From contig JAHCJE010000009.1 of the NCBI GenBank assembly GCA_026128865.1, positions 1-47,975 on the forward strand: DNA of 47,975 bases, read 5' to 3'. The notes under the pieces were generated by a model, which had not been told where the DNA came from, did not search any database, and saw only the letters and a list, made by a program, of their open reading frames with translations. This document shows positions 1-9,077 of the stretch, one piece after another; the first letter of the stretch is position 1; each line of letters opens with the position of its first letter. Position numbers and translations under genes: made by a program. The stretch is from Phycisphaeraceae bacterium. GTDB lineage: Bacteria; Planctomycetota; Phycisphaerae; Phycisphaerales; UBA1924.

Positions 1-546
1 GCAACCCGCGCGATCACGTTCTGTCAGGAATACTGTGCCTCTGAGCAAGGAGGCCATGTCATGCGGATCCCTGTGGAGATGCGTCGTCTGGTTCGTGCGG
101 TGGAGCGTTGCGTCTTCCACGCGGCGCACGGGCACTGGCGGACGAGCACGATGATCAGCGCGTTGCGTCTGGGCGGGGTGATCCGCGAGGCGACGCTGCT
201 GCTCGACGGGCCGATGAACGCGGCGACGTTCCTCGGGTACGCCGAGTCGTGCCTGGCTCCGGCGTTGTCGCCGGGCGACGTGGTGGTGATGGACAACCTC
301 GCGGCGCACAAGGTCGCGGGGGTGGAGGCGGCGGTGGAGCGTGCGGGCGCGAGCGTGTGGTGGCTGCCGCCGTACAGCCTGGACCTGAACCCGATCGAGA
401 AGCTCTGGAGCAAGATCAGGGCGTGGCTGCGTCGGGCGATGGCCGAGACGCTCGAAGGCCTGGCCGCGGCCGCCGGCGTCGTCTTCCGGGCCGTCACGCC
501 GGGGGAATGCGCCAACTACTTCAGAGCATCAGGCTACGGAACGTGA
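1..546 (+). CDS. IS630-family transposase, 3' part only
   Basis: This encodes the C-terminal half of a DDE transposase of the IS630/Tc1-mariner type, which cuts and rejoins transposon ends at TA targets. The second catalytic Asp lies in VVMDNLAAHK, and the third acidic residue is the Glu of the hallmark LPPYSLDLNPIEKLWS. The tail TPGECANYFRASGY is also typical. Frame 1 is open from base 1, so the gene may continue upstream of the window. A start at the ATG at 61 would omit the first Asp and the N-terminal HTH. The 20 residues read before base 61 do not resemble the family, so a degenerate or frameshifted copy is possible. The family is certain; whether the element is complete cannot be seen. 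Confidence 0.8.
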   Translation, partial: ATRAITFCQEYCASEQGGHVMRIPVEMRRLVRAVERCVFHAAHGHWRTSTMISALRLGGVIREATLLLDGPMNAATFLGYAESCLAPALSPGDVVVMDNLAAHKVAGVEAAVERAGASVWWLPPYSLDLNPIEKLWSKIRAWLRRAMAETLEGLAAAAGVVFRAVTPGECANYFRASGYGT

Positions 547-562
547 ATAGGCAAGATGCTCT
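523..562. repeat. Short inverted repeat at the transposase 3' end
   Basis: AGAGCATC at 523-530 is exactly repeated inverted as GATGCTCT at 555-562, around the transposase stop codon. It may be part of the element's right end or a small terminator hairpin. A matching left end is not in the window, so this is only suggestive. Confidence 0.3.
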
Positions 563-676
563 AACCGAACATTCGCCGCCGGTCAACGGCATCGCCCGCC
601 CTCCCGGCTAGCATCACCCGTCCGCAACCACGATGCCACCGGCATCCCGTCTGCGCACTATCCACCAACCCCGCCC

Positions 677-949
677 ATGACCGAGATCATCGTCACCACC
701 GTGGTCATTGCCGTCCTCGGCGTGCCCTTCATCCTCCTCTGGTGGAAGATCGCCGACCAGTGGGCCGACGAGGAGCACAAGCGCTTCGGCCGCACGAAGC
801 CCCCCGAAGGCCCGGCCCCGCGTGTCGTCCACGGCTTCAACGCTCCAGCCCGCCGCGAGCACACCACCGCAACGACCAGCGCGTCCACCTCCTCTGCTCT
901 TCCCGACCGTCCCCTCGCCGAGCCGATGGAAGACCGCAGCGCCCCCTGA
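677..949 (+). CDS. Small single-span membrane protein, unknown function
   Basis: This 90-residue protein starts at an ATG with no clear Shine-Dalgarno sequence. Residues 4 to 24 form one hydrophobic helix (IIVTTVVIAVLGVPFILLWW), followed by a charged stretch (KIADQWADEEHKRFG) and a low-complexity Pro/Ala/Thr-rich tail. The N-terminal half looks like real protein; the tail could be disordered. It lies 88 bases upstream of truA on the same strand and may share its transcript. I recognise no family. The alternative is a chance frame, but the clean helix followed by a basic/acidic juxtamembrane segment argues for a gene. Confidence 0.5.
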   Translation: MTEIIVTTVVIAVLGVPFILLWWKIADQWADEEHKRFGRTKPPEGPAPRVVHGFNAPARREHTTATTSASTSSALPDRPLAEPMEDRSAP

Positions 950-1037
950 CCATCACGGCACACCGGCTATGCGCACCGAGGCCACGACTCGACGGCGTCC
1001 GCCGTGGGTGTGCCGCAGCGCAAACCTACCCTCACCT

Positions 1038-2036
1038 GTGCCCCGCTACAGACTCACCATCGCCTACGAAGGCACCGAGTTCCACGGCTGGCAGAAGCAG
1101 GAGCCGCCAGATCCCGCGATCACGCCCGGCGCTGCCCCGGTCCCCCCAGGCTCGGCCACTCGCGACGGCCGCGCCGTCCTCCGCACCGTGCAGGAAATCG
1201 TCGAGCGCGCAGTCCGCGAGGTTGTCCGGGAGCCGGTGTACCTCGTCGGCGCCTCGCGCACGGACGCAGGCGTCCACGCCCGCGCCCAGGTCGCTGCGTT
1301 CACCTGCTCCGGAGACGCGACGACAACTGAGGACGCGGGCGAACCCGTGCCGACCAGCTCATCACGCGCCCGCTCCGGCTGGCCGGTCTCCCGCGGCCTC
1401 GAACGCCTCCGCCTCGCCATCAACGCCCGGCTTCCCGAGGACGCACTCGTGACCGCGATCGAGCCCGTCCCCGACTCGTTCGACCCCATCTCGCACGCAC
1501 GCGAAAAGGCCTACTCCTACACCATCCTCTGCTCACCGCACCGCCCTCTCTGGGAACGCCGCTGGGTCTTTCATTCCTGGCGATCGCTTGACCCCGAGCT
1601 GATGCACCGCGCCGCACGCCACTTCGTCGGCGAGCACGACTTTGCCGCGCTCGCCGCCGCCGGCCACGGCCGCGCGTCCACCGTCCGAACCATCTTCGAC
1701 TGCCGCGTCACCACCCTCGGACGTTTACAGGCCGCACTACCCTCGCTCCCCGACGCCGCGCCTACGGACGCCTTTCCACCCACCATCCTCCGCATCGACG
1801 TCTCCGGCAACGGCTTCCTTTACAACATGGTCCGCATCATCGCAGGCACTCTGCACGAAGTCGGACGCCGCAAACTCGACCCGGACGCCATCCCCGAAAT
1901 CCTCGCCTCATGCGACCGCCGCCGGGCAGGCCCGACGCTCCCACCCGAGGGCCTCTGCCTCGAGTGGATCCGCTACGATCAGCCCGACGATACAACGAAC
2001 GAGCAGCGGCTCGCCGACACCACGCCCACGCCTTAG
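1038..2036 (+). CDS. truA: tRNA pseudouridine(38-40) synthase TruA
   Basis: TruA converts U38-U40 in the tRNA anticodon stem-loop to pseudouridine. The N-terminus RLTIAYEGTEFHGWQKQ is diagnostic, and the catalytic Asp is residue 76 in GASRTDAGVHARAQVAAF. FLYNMVRIIAGTLHEVGRRK near the C-terminus is the second signature. I chose the GTG at 1038 because the family begins exactly at xPRYRLTIAY. An ATG at 969 would add 23 residues of unlike sequence. At 332 residues it is longer than the usual 250-270, because of loop insertions after residue 21 (Pro/Ala-rich) and around residues 96-115. No frameshift is seen. Confidence 0.93.
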   Translation: MPRYRLTIAYEGTEFHGWQKQEPPDPAITPGAAPVPPGSATRDGRAVLRTVQEIVERAVREVVREPVYLVGASRTDAGVHARAQVAAFTCSGDATTTEDAGEPVPTSSSRARSGWPVSRGLERLRLAINARLPEDALVTAIEPVPDSFDPISHAREKAYSYTILCSPHRPLWERRWVFHSWRSLDPELMHRAARHFVGEHDFAALAAAGHGRASTVRTIFDCRVTTLGRLQAALPSLPDAAPTDAFPPTILRIDVSGNGFLYNMVRIIAGTLHEVGRRKLDPDAIPEILASCDRRRAGPTLPPEGLCLEWIRYDQPDDTTNEQRLADTTPTP

Positions 2037-2068
2037 AATGCCCCCGAACCACGCGACAGGAGCAGCAC

Positions 2069-2839
2069 ATGAGAACCGCCAACCCTGCCCTCAACGCCTT
2101 CCAGCCCGGCTCCACCGCCTACGAGGTCGCCGCTCGCTCCAGCACCATGACGCTCAACGGCACCGTCACCGCCTCGGGCGTCCTGCTCAGCCTCTGCGCA
2201 GGCGCGGGACTCGCCTCCTGGATGCTCGTCACTAACCCCGCCAACCAGGGCCTCGCCATCCCCATCCTTCTCGGCGGAATGCTCGGCGGCCTCGTCCTCG
2301 CCCTCATCACGGTCTTCAAGCCGACGGCCGCCCCGTTCACCGGCCCTCTCTACGCCCTCCTCAAGGGCGCGTTCCTCGGCGTGCTCTCGTTCGTCGTCGC
2401 CCAGCGGCTCGGACCGGGCGGCGAGGTCGTCGTCTTCCAGGCCATCGGACTCACCTTCGGCATCTTTGCCGCCGTCCTCCTCGCCTACGTCACCCGCGTC
2501 GTCCGCCCCGGCCGCGTCTTCCGCGCCTGCATCATCTCCGCCACCGCCGGCATCATGATCTTCTACGTCGTCGCCCTCCTCCTCAGCCTCTTCGGCGTCT
2601 ACGGCATGGCCTCGCTCCTCTCCTTCGAGAACGCCTCCATGCTCTCCATCGGCCTCTCCCTCTTCGTCGTCGTCATCGCCTCCATGAACCTCGTTCTCGA
2701 CTTCGAACTCATCGAGACCGGCGTCGAACGCGGCATGCCCAAGCACATGGAGTGGTACGGCGCCTTCGCCCTCCTCGTCACGCTCGTCTGGCTCTACATC
2801 GAAGTCCTGCGACTCCTCGCCAAACTCCGCAGCCGCTGA
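2069..2839 (+). CDS. Bax inhibitor-1/YccA family membrane protein
   Basis: This 256-residue polytopic inner-membrane protein has about seven hydrophobic segments. It starts at an ATG preceded by GACAGGAG. The family features are a short soluble N-terminus (NPALNAF), a membrane core with the Gly-rich segment GGMLGGLVLALITVFKP, and the C-terminal FELIETGVERGMPKHMEWYGAFAL, which carries the acidic and His residues conserved in bacterial YccA-like proteins. Members act as pH-sensitive calcium leak channels or FtsH partners in some bacteria; the role here is not known. It follows truA by 32 bases and is probably co-transcribed. Confidence 0.85.
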   Translation: MRTANPALNAFQPGSTAYEVAARSSTMTLNGTVTASGVLLSLCAGAGLASWMLVTNPANQGLAIPILLGGMLGGLVLALITVFKPTAAPFTGPLYALLKGAFLGVLSFVVAQRLGPGGEVVVFQAIGLTFGIFAAVLLAYVTRVVRPGRVFRACIISATAGIMIFYVVALLLSLFGVYGMASLLSFENASMLSIGLSLFVVVIASMNLVLDFELIETGVERGMPKHMEWYGAFALLVTLVWLYIEVLRLLAKLRSR

Positions 2840-2849
2840 ACGCAGCGGC
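2832..2849 (+). terminator. Hairpin at the end of the YccA-like gene
   Basis: GCCGCTG (2832-2838) and CAGCGGC (2843-2849) form a perfect 7-bp stem with a 4-base loop overlapping the stop codon. No T-run follows, so it may stabilise the mRNA end rather than act as an intrinsic terminator. The kinase gene ends convergently 76 bases away. Confidence 0.35.
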
Positions 2850-2924
2850 CTCGCGAGCGAGCTGGAGCAATCCGGGTCGCCCGCCCGAGCACCCGTCCTC
2901 TGCCTTCGCACGCTTTGCCTGAAC

Positions 2925-5900
2925 CTACCGCCCGCTCCCCCTCAGACGCTCCAGGTTCTCCCGCGGCGTCTCCTCCCCGGCAAACCGGATGATCGCCGCC
3001 TCCACGTTCCCGGCGATGTGCGTGTCGTGGTACCGCAGATCCCACAACTCCGCGTTCCCTGAACTCGTCGCGCACGCAAGCGTCATCCCATCCGGGCTGA
3101 ACGCAACACCCGGGATCGGACCCGACTCCGTCTCCAGGCTCGCAAGCAGCCGACCTGACGACCTTTCCCACAACTTGACTGTCCCGTCATCCCCGCCCGA
3201 CGCCAACGTCGCCCCGTCGCGGCTGAACGCAAGCCCAGCCACCACCAGGTGGTGCCGCGCCGCGCCGATCGTCCGCTCTCCCGTCCCAAGGTCGAAGAAC
3301 TCCACCGTCGCCCCGAACGTTCCCGCCGCAAGCGTCCGGCCGTCAGGCGAGATCGCCACAGACCACGGCGTGCTCGTCGTGCGCAGAGCATCCACGCGCT
3401 CCAGCGTCGCCGCGTCCCACACGATCACGCCGTCCACCGCGCCGGATGTGTACAGCCGGGTCCCGTCAGGCGAATACGCCACGTCTCGAGGCAGCGCGGC
3501 CAGCCCGGACGCCAGCGCAACGACACCGCCGTCCTCCACGTCATACACCACCACCGTCGAGTCACCGTTCACCGCCGCAATCCGCCTCCCCTCGGGGCTG
3601 AAGGCCACCGCGTACACCTCGCCGCGCGCTGGGCCGAACGTCCTCAAGGTCTCACCGCTCGAAGCCTCAAGCAGCCGGACGCTCCCATCGCTGCACGCCG
3701 CGGCGATCGTCGCGCCGTCCGGGCTGTACACCGTCCTGCGTGAGCGGTGCGACCGCCCCAACGCCGTCTCCCACAGCACCTCTCCCGTGGCGAGATCCCA
3801 CAGCCGCACCGCCCCATCGCCTCCTCCAGTCACCAGCCGCTGCATGTCCGCGCTGAAATCAACCCCGAAGACCCAGCTCGTGTGCCCAGGGATCGCGCGC
3901 ATCGCCGGCCACTTGCGCGACTCCCACATCCGCACCCAGCCATCCAACTCGACGGTCACGACGCGGTCGCCAACCCAGTCGCTCTTCTGAATCGACCCGA
4001 CAGGGAACGCGATGATCGACCGCATATCCTCCCGCAGATCCTCCACCATGACGTTCAGATTGCGCACCACGAGCGCGCGTCGGCCGTCCGCGTGCATCAC
4101 CACGCCTCGGCAGTCTGTCGCCCCCTGCATTACACGCGGCTGCGTCTGCCCGCTCACGTCCCAGCGCACGACCGCGCGGTCATTCCCGCCCGAGAACAGC
4201 CACCGCCCGTCAGGGGTGAAGTTCATCCCACGCGTCAACGCGTTGCGGACTCCCAGCGTGCGAGCCGCAGGCTCGCCCTCGCCGAACGACCACACCGACA
4301 CCGAGCCGTCGCGGGCAGCCAAGCCCAGCAACGCACCGCTTGCCGGATCGAACGCCATCGCGTCAACAGCCGCATCCCCCGACTTCCACCGCGCTGCCTC
4401 CGAGCCGTCGTCGGCCGACTGAACCACCACCGTCCCCTCGTTCGAAGCCACAGCCACGAGGGACCGCTCGGGGTCAGCCGCCACCGCTGTAACTCCTCTC
4501 TCGATCGCGCGCCATGCCCCCTCACGGGCGATCGCTCCCGCCCCGTCAACGCGCCACGAACGCACCATCCCGTCCGTGTGAACCGACAGCACACGCTCAC
4601 CACCAATCCAGAACACGCCGATGACCGCAGAGGACCGCGAAGGCTCGTCCAGAGACGCGCTCGCCAGCGCTCTCCCGGTTTCCGGGTCGATCGTCGTCAA
4701 CCCGCCGAACCCGGACCCCACGACGATCAGTGTCCCGTCCGGGCTGCCGGCAACCGCCGTCGCGCTCACCCCCACGCGCGCAGTCCACAGACACGGGAAC
4801 CGCGCGTACAACTCCCACAGCGCCCATCTCGCGGGCCTCGAATCCGGCGCAGCGAAGTACTCCGGCCACAGGAAACTCTCCGCTCCGGGTCCGTTGAACG
4901 CCACGCCCTCCGCACGCCCGCGCTCGATCAATCCCGCGTGCAACTGCTCACGAAGCCGATCGTTGAACTGATGCGCCAGACGACGCTGCTCCTCCGCAAC
5001 GCCACGCGCCACCGCCTCCTCCCGGCGGGCGGCCGACTCACTATCCGCCAACGCACGGTTCTTCGTCGACTGGATCGCCATGTACGTCGCCACCACCGCC
5101 AGCACGAGCGCGACGATCACTCCCGCCGCAAGCGCGCTGCGGTAACGGCGCAGCGAACGACGCAGCAGCTCCGCAGCCGATGACTCCCGCGCCGCGATCG
5201 GCTCGCCCGACAGGTACCGCCGGATGTCCGCGGCCAGTTCCGCCGCCGATTGGTAACGACGCGACTTCTCCTTCGCCATCGCCTTCCCGACGATCGTCTC
5301 AATGTCCCCACGCAGCGTCCGGTCCACCATGCTCAGCCGCGTCGGCGCCTCGTCCCGGATGATCCGCGCCGCCTCAGGGATCGACCGCGACCGAAGGTCG
5401 AACGGCAACTTCCCCGCCAGCAGCTCGAACGCGATCACACCCAGCGCGTACACGTCCGAGCGATTGTCGATCTCCGAAGGGTCCGCAGCGATCTGCTCGG
5501 GACTCATATACGGCAACGTCCCGATCAACTGCCCGACGCTCGTCCGAAGTGTCGTCACCTGCAGGTCCGCGTCCATCGCACGCGCCACCCCGAAGTCCAG
5601 GATCTTCGGCTGACCGTGCGCGTCCACCAGAATGTTCGAGGGCTTCAGGTCGCGGTGGATCACACCACGCTGGTGCGCGTGGTGGATCGCGTCGCACACA
5701 CGCGCAAGCAACGCCAGGCGCTCATGCGTCGAGAGCCGCCGCGCCTCCGCGAAGTCCGTGATCGGAGGACCCTCCACCAGCTCCATCGCAATGAACGGCT
5801 GCGATCCCGCCTCCGTCTCCGCGATCCCCGCTTCAAAAATCTGCGCGATCCCCGCATGGTGCATCCGACCCAGAATCTCCGCCTCGTGCTCGAACCTACG

Positions 5901-6290
5901 AAGCAGCGAGGGCGACGCGATCGCCCCCCGGATGATCTTCAACGCGACCGTTCGCCGAGGACGCTCCTGCTCCGCCAGATACACTACCCCCATACCGCCC
6001 GCGCCAAGGAACCGCACCACCTTGTACGAACCGATCCGACGATCCGACGGAAGCGCTGCCTCGAACCGCACCGGCTCGTTGCTGAACGTCGCACCGATCG
6101 GCGCGGCCACCGGGGGCACGTCCAGCATCCCGATCGACCCGGACGCGTGACCCAGCAGCGATTCGACCTCACGACGCAACTCCTCGTCGCGCCCGCACCG
6201 TGCGGCGACGAACGCGCCACGACGATCCGCGGGCACTTCCATCGCCGCAATGAACAGCGACTCCACCTCGCGCAGCCGATCCGCGTCCAT
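2925..6290 (-). CDS. Membrane Ser/Thr protein kinase with C-terminal WD40 propeller
   Basis: The 1121-residue protein has a short N-terminal helical region, then a Hanks-type kinase domain from about residue 86. Visible are the glycine loop GAGGMGVVY, Lys118 (VALKII), the catalytic loop HRDLKPSN at 212-219, DFG at 232-234 and the activation-segment GTLPYMSPEQ. One transmembrane helix near residues 400-425 is followed by a coiled region and then many WD40 repeats (for example GHTSWVFGVDFSADMQRLVTGG) to the C-terminus. The start MDADRLREVESLF was chosen because an upstream ATG would overlap the sigma gene. It begins 8 bases after the sigma factor stop, so the two are an operon. Such sigma-kinase pairs are common in planctomycetes and probably form a signalling module. 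Confidence 0.92.
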   Translation of the reverse strand: MDADRLREVESLFIAAMEVPADRRGAFVAARCGRDEELRREVESLLGHASGSIGMLDVPPVAAPIGATFSNEPVRFEAALPSDRRIGSYKVVRFLGAGGMGVVYLAEQERPRRTVALKIIRGAIASPSLLRRFEHEAEILGRMHHAGIAQIFEAGIAETEAGSQPFIAMELVEGPPITDFAEARRLSTHERLALLARVCDAIHHAHQRGVIHRDLKPSNILVDAHGQPKILDFGVARAMDADLQVTTLRTSVGQLIGTLPYMSPEQIAADPSEIDNRSDVYALGVIAFELLAGKLPFDLRSRSIPEAARIIRDEAPTRLSMVDRTLRGDIETIVGKAMAKEKSRRYQSAAELAADIRRYLSGEPIAARESSAAELLRRSLRRYRSALAAGVIVALVLAVVATYMAIQSTKNRALADSESAARREEAVARGVAEEQRRLAHQFNDRLREQLHAGLIERGRAEGVAFNGPGAESFLWPEYFAAPDSRPARWALWELYARFPCLWTARVGVSATAVAGSPDGTLIVVGSGFGGLTTIDPETGRALASASLDEPSRSSAVIGVFWIGGERVLSVHTDGMVRSWRVDGAGAIAREGAWRAIERGVTAVAADPERSLVAVASNEGTVVVQSADDGSEAARWKSGDAAVDAMAFDPASGALLGLAARDGSVSVWSFGEGEPAARTLGVRNALTRGMNFTPDGRWLFSGGNDRAVVRWDVSGQTQPRVMQGATDCRGVVMHADGRRALVVRNLNVMVEDLREDMRSIIAFPVGSIQKSDWVGDRVVTVELDGWVRMWESRKWPAMRAIPGHTSWVFGVDFSADMQRLVTGGGDGAVRLWDLATGEVLWETALGRSHRSRRTVYSPDGATIAAACSDGSVRLLEASSGETLRTFGPARGEVYAVAFSPEGRRIAAVNGDSTVVVYDVEDGGVVALASGLAALPRDVAYSPDGTRLYTSGAVDGVIVWDAATLERVDALRTTSTPWSVAISPDGRTLAAGTFGATVEFFDLGTGERTIGAARHHLVVAGLAFSRDGATLASGGDDGTVKLWERSSGRLLASLETESGPIPGVAFSPDGMTLACATSSGNAELWDLRYHDTHIAGNVEAAIIRFAGEETPRENLERLRGSGR

Positions 6291-6298
6291 ACGCCACG

Positions 6299-6928
6299 CT
6301 ACTCCGACTCGTCCCGCGCCGACTCCGTCAACGCACGGTGCAGCCACGCGCGGGAAAACGCCCAGTCCGACTTCACCGTCGCCGGAGACACTTCCAGCGC
6401 CGCCGCGGTCTCCTCGATCGAAAGCCCCGCGAAGTAACGCAGCATCACCACCCGAGACTTCCGACCGTCGATCGCCGCCAACTTCTCCAGCGCCTCGTCC
6501 AGCGCGAGCAGATCGTCCGGCGGCGGCTCCGATACCATCGCCTCGTTCGTCAACTCAACCCGCTTCCGACCCCCGCCGTGTTTCAGCCGCTTCCGGTGAC
6601 GCGCTCGCTCCACCAGGATCCGTCGCATCGCCAGCGCGGCCGCACCAAAGAAGTGCCCCCGGCTGTTCCACTGCAGCTCCGCGTCCCCAACCAGACGCAG
6701 GTACGCCTCGTGGACCAACGCCGTCGGCTGCAGCGTCTGCCCAGGAGACTCCGCACCCAACCGGGAGCGCGCCAGACGCCGCAACTCCTCATACACCAGC
6801 GGAAGCAACTCCGCCGACGCCCTCGGGTCGCCCTCGCTCGCCGCGTTCAGCAGCAACGTCACCTCATGCGGGGACCGCGCCGGAGGCGTCGGGGCGGACG
6901 GCGGCTGGGCGTTCGAGTCTCGCTCCAC
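6299..6928 (-). CDS. ECF sigma factor (PF07638/TIGR02999 type)
   Basis: This is an extracytoplasmic-function RNA polymerase sigma factor. Region 2 is ELLPLVYEELRRLARSRLG, followed by QPTALVHEAYLRLVG and FFGAAALAMRRILVERAR. Region 4 is SRVVMLRYFAGLSIEETAAAL with the recognition helix VSPATVKSDWAFSRAWLHRAL. The GTG at 6928 (209 residues) has GAGGGG five bases upstream; an ATG at 6970 (223 residues) is the alternative, with SD-like bases too close to it. It is followed directly by the kinase-WD40 gene. In this family the downstream kinase, not a classical anti-sigma factor, is thought to regulate activity. That link is an inference here. Confidence 0.92.
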   Translation of the reverse strand: MERDSNAQPPSAPTPPARSPHEVTLLLNAASEGDPRASAELLPLVYEELRRLARSRLGAESPGQTLQPTALVHEAYLRLVGDAELQWNSRGHFFGAAALAMRRILVERARHRKRLKHGGGRKRVELTNEAMVSEPPPDDLLALDEALEKLAAIDGRKSRVVMLRYFAGLSIEETAAALEVSPATVKSDWAFSRAWLHRALTESARDESE

Positions 6929-7102
6929 GGTTTCCCCTCGGGAACGCCGGGCCGACCCGGCAGCCGCCATTCTCCGCCCCAACCCCCCGCCAAGCAACAC
7001 CTTCGCACTTTTCTCCCAAACCGCCAGCCACCCAGCCCCCCAGCGTCGCACTGCCAAGCGACCCTGGAACCAGACACACGCCACCCCCACAGGAGCACAC
7101 GA

Positions 7103-8872
7103 ATGAACCCCCTCAAGACTCGTCAGACCGTCCTCGCCGCCGCAGCCCTTCTGGCGCTCGCCGGCCACGCTTCCGCGCAGTGCGGCTACCAGCACCTCCT
7201 CGCCGCCGACAAGGCCGCGGGCGACAACTTCGCCGCATCCATCGCCACAACCTCCTTCGGCGGCGCGAACACCTACCTCATGGGCGCCCCCTTCGACGAC
7301 AACGCCCGCGGCACAGACGCCGGCGCGGTCTACGCCTTCACCAACAGCAACCAGACCTGGTACGAGTACGCCAAGATCACCCCGCCATACGCCCTTGCCA
7401 ACGGCTACTTCGGCGCGGCCGTAGGCATGCACGGCGCGGAGGCCATCATCTCCGCCGAGGGCGCCGCACGCGTCTTCTTCTACCAGCGGTCAGGCAACGT
7501 CTGGGGCTTCCACAAGGAGTGGAGCGGCTCCACCAGCGACGCCTTCGGCAAGGCCGTCGCCATGAACGGCTCCGTCGCCGTCTGCGGCGCGCCATTCACC
7601 AACATCGAAGGACAGGCCGGCGCTGGACGCATCCACATCTACGAGCGCGACGTCAACTTCACCTGGCACTACACAGGTATCCTCGCTCAGGAGAGCTTCT
7701 ACCGCAACGGCTCCGACTGGATGGGCTGGAGCGTCGCAACCAACGGCACCCAGGTCATGACCGGCGCGCCCAGAGGCGACACCCACGCAAACAAGACCGA
7801 CACGGGCTGGGTCCTCGTCTGTGCAAAGGTCAACAACCTCTGGGCACGCACCCAGACCATCTTCGCCCCGAACAGCGCTGCCGGAGACCGCTTCGGCACC
7901 TCGATCTCCATGGACGGAAACTGGGCCGTCATCGGCGCCCCCAACGCCACCGTCGAGGGCAAGGCGAACGCAGGACTCGCCTACCTCTACTACTACAACG
8001 GCACGACCTGGTCGCACGCCGCGACACTCCAGCCCTACCCCGTCTACGCCGGGGCAAACTTCGGCTCCTCCGTCTCCATCAAGGGCGAACTCGTCTCTGT
8101 CACCTCCGCCAGCAGCGAATACGCCTATGTCTTCCGCAAGGTGTCGCATTCCAACTGGCCCCAGATCGCCCGCTACACCGACCCAGACTCCGGCACCGAC
8201 AACTTCGCACGCACCGCCGTCATCGACTCCGATCGACTCCTCGTCGCCGACCCCACCCACGACCCCTCCGGCCTCAACAACGCCGGCGCGGCCTACCACT
8301 TCCGACTGAACCTCGGAATGTCAGACACCTGCGAGGGTGCGACCCACGTCACACAGGGCGACTACTACACCGGATGCACGACCTATGCCGTCATCGACGG
8401 TGGCGCAGACTGCCAGGGACTCTCCACCTCCCCGGACGTCTACTACAAGATCACCGCCGACAAGGACGGCACGCTCGAACTCGACACCTTCGGCTCCTCG
8501 TTCAACACCGTCCTCAGCATCCACGACGGATGCCCCACCACCTCCCAGAACACCGTCGCATGCAACGACAACTTCAGCCCCTTCGAGCTCAACTCCAAGA
8601 TCGTCGCCCACGTAAAGCAGGGCGTCGAGTACACCGTCCGCATCGGCGGAATGGGCGGCGAGCGCGGCTTCTACGTCCTCAACGTCGGCGAGATCGTCCC
8701 CAACACCTGCGCACCCGACTTCAACAAGGACGGCACCCTCAACTCACTCGACTTCATCCTCTTCCTCAACGCATGGACCGCCCAGGCAGACGTCGCCGAC
8801 TTCAACAAGGACGGCACCGTCAACACCCTCGACGTCCTCGCCTTCCTCAACGCCTTCAACGCCGGTTGCTGA
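7103..8872 (+). CDS. Secreted FG-GAP-like protein with GC-type dockerin tail
   Basis: The 589-residue exported protein has a signal peptide (MNPLKTRQTVLAAAALLALAGHASAQ). Residues 30-410 contain about seven repeats resembling FG-GAP/integrin-propeller blades, each with GAPF/GAPN-like turns (for example DRFGTSISMDGNWAVIGAPN). A beta-rich region with SDTCEGA and YYKI segments follows. The C-terminus has two dockerin-like calcium loops (DFNKDGTLNSLDFILFLNAW, DFNKDGTVNTLDVLAFLNAF) and ends in Gly-Cys. This ending is the planctomycete GC-type dockerin, believed to be a sorting or anchoring tail. The ATG follows ACAGGAG. The gene is transcribed divergently from the sigma-kinase operon, with 132 to 174 bases between starts. 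Confidence 0.88.
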   Translation: MNPLKTRQTVLAAAALLALAGHASAQCGYQHLLAADKAAGDNFAASIATTSFGGANTYLMGAPFDDNARGTDAGAVYAFTNSNQTWYEYAKITPPYALANGYFGAAVGMHGAEAIISAEGAARVFFYQRSGNVWGFHKEWSGSTSDAFGKAVAMNGSVAVCGAPFTNIEGQAGAGRIHIYERDVNFTWHYTGILAQESFYRNGSDWMGWSVATNGTQVMTGAPRGDTHANKTDTGWVLVCAKVNNLWARTQTIFAPNSAAGDRFGTSISMDGNWAVIGAPNATVEGKANAGLAYLYYYNGTTWSHAATLQPYPVYAGANFGSSVSIKGELVSVTSASSEYAYVFRKVSHSNWPQIARYTDPDSGTDNFARTAVIDSDRLLVADPTHDPSGLNNAGAAYHFRLNLGMSDTCEGATHVTQGDYYTGCTTYAVIDGGADCQGLSTSPDVYYKITADKDGTLELDTFGSSFNTVLSIHDGCPTTSQNTVACNDNFSPFELNSKIVAHVKQGVEYTVRIGGMGGERGFYVLNVGEIVPNTCAPDFNKDGTLNSLDFILFLNAWTAQADVADFNKDGTVNTLDVLAFLNAFNAGC

Positions 8873-8881
8873 CCGGACCGG

Positions 8882-8909
8882 AACGAGCCGCGACCGTGAG
8901 GGAGCGGTC
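8882..8909 (+). repeat. REP-like dispersed element, copy 1
   Basis: The core AACGAGCCGCGACCG, then a short linker and GGGAGCGGTC, recurs at 27063-27090, 27199-27223 and 46183-46211. GACCG and CGGTC within it can form a 5-bp hairpin. This copy lies just after the FG-GAP protein gene. Confidence 0.65.
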
Positions 8910-8941
8910 AAGCAAAGAACCACCGATCGTCTCTGACGCGA

Positions 8942-8983
8942 CCCGACCCATTCGCACCTCCGCGGGTGGGTCGGGCTCGTTTT
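8942..8983 (+). terminator. Rho-independent terminator of the FG-GAP protein gene
   Basis: CCCGACCCA at 8942-8950 pairs exactly with TGGGTCGGG at 8967-8975, and the loop can pair further (CACC with GGTG). CTCGTTTT follows. The hairpin sits 70 bases after the stop codon of the FG-GAP protein. Confidence 0.75.
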
Positions 8984-9077
8984 GCGCTCAAAAAAAATAT
9001 CCGGTTCAACCACCCGATCCCGCACCACGCGTCGCACTGACCAGCGCATGCAAGCAACATCGCTCAAGGAGATTCAC

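Noticed and set aside
2033-2911. Acidic 292-codon frame antisense to the YccA-like gene
   Set aside because: It consists of Glu/Asp/Gly-rich low complexity mirroring hydrophobic codons of the membrane protein on the other strand.
3747-5183. Long open frame (478 codons) antisense to the kinase
   Set aside because: It is rich in Arg/His/Pro, as expected for a shadow of a GC-rich gene, and overlaps WD40 coding sequence entirely.
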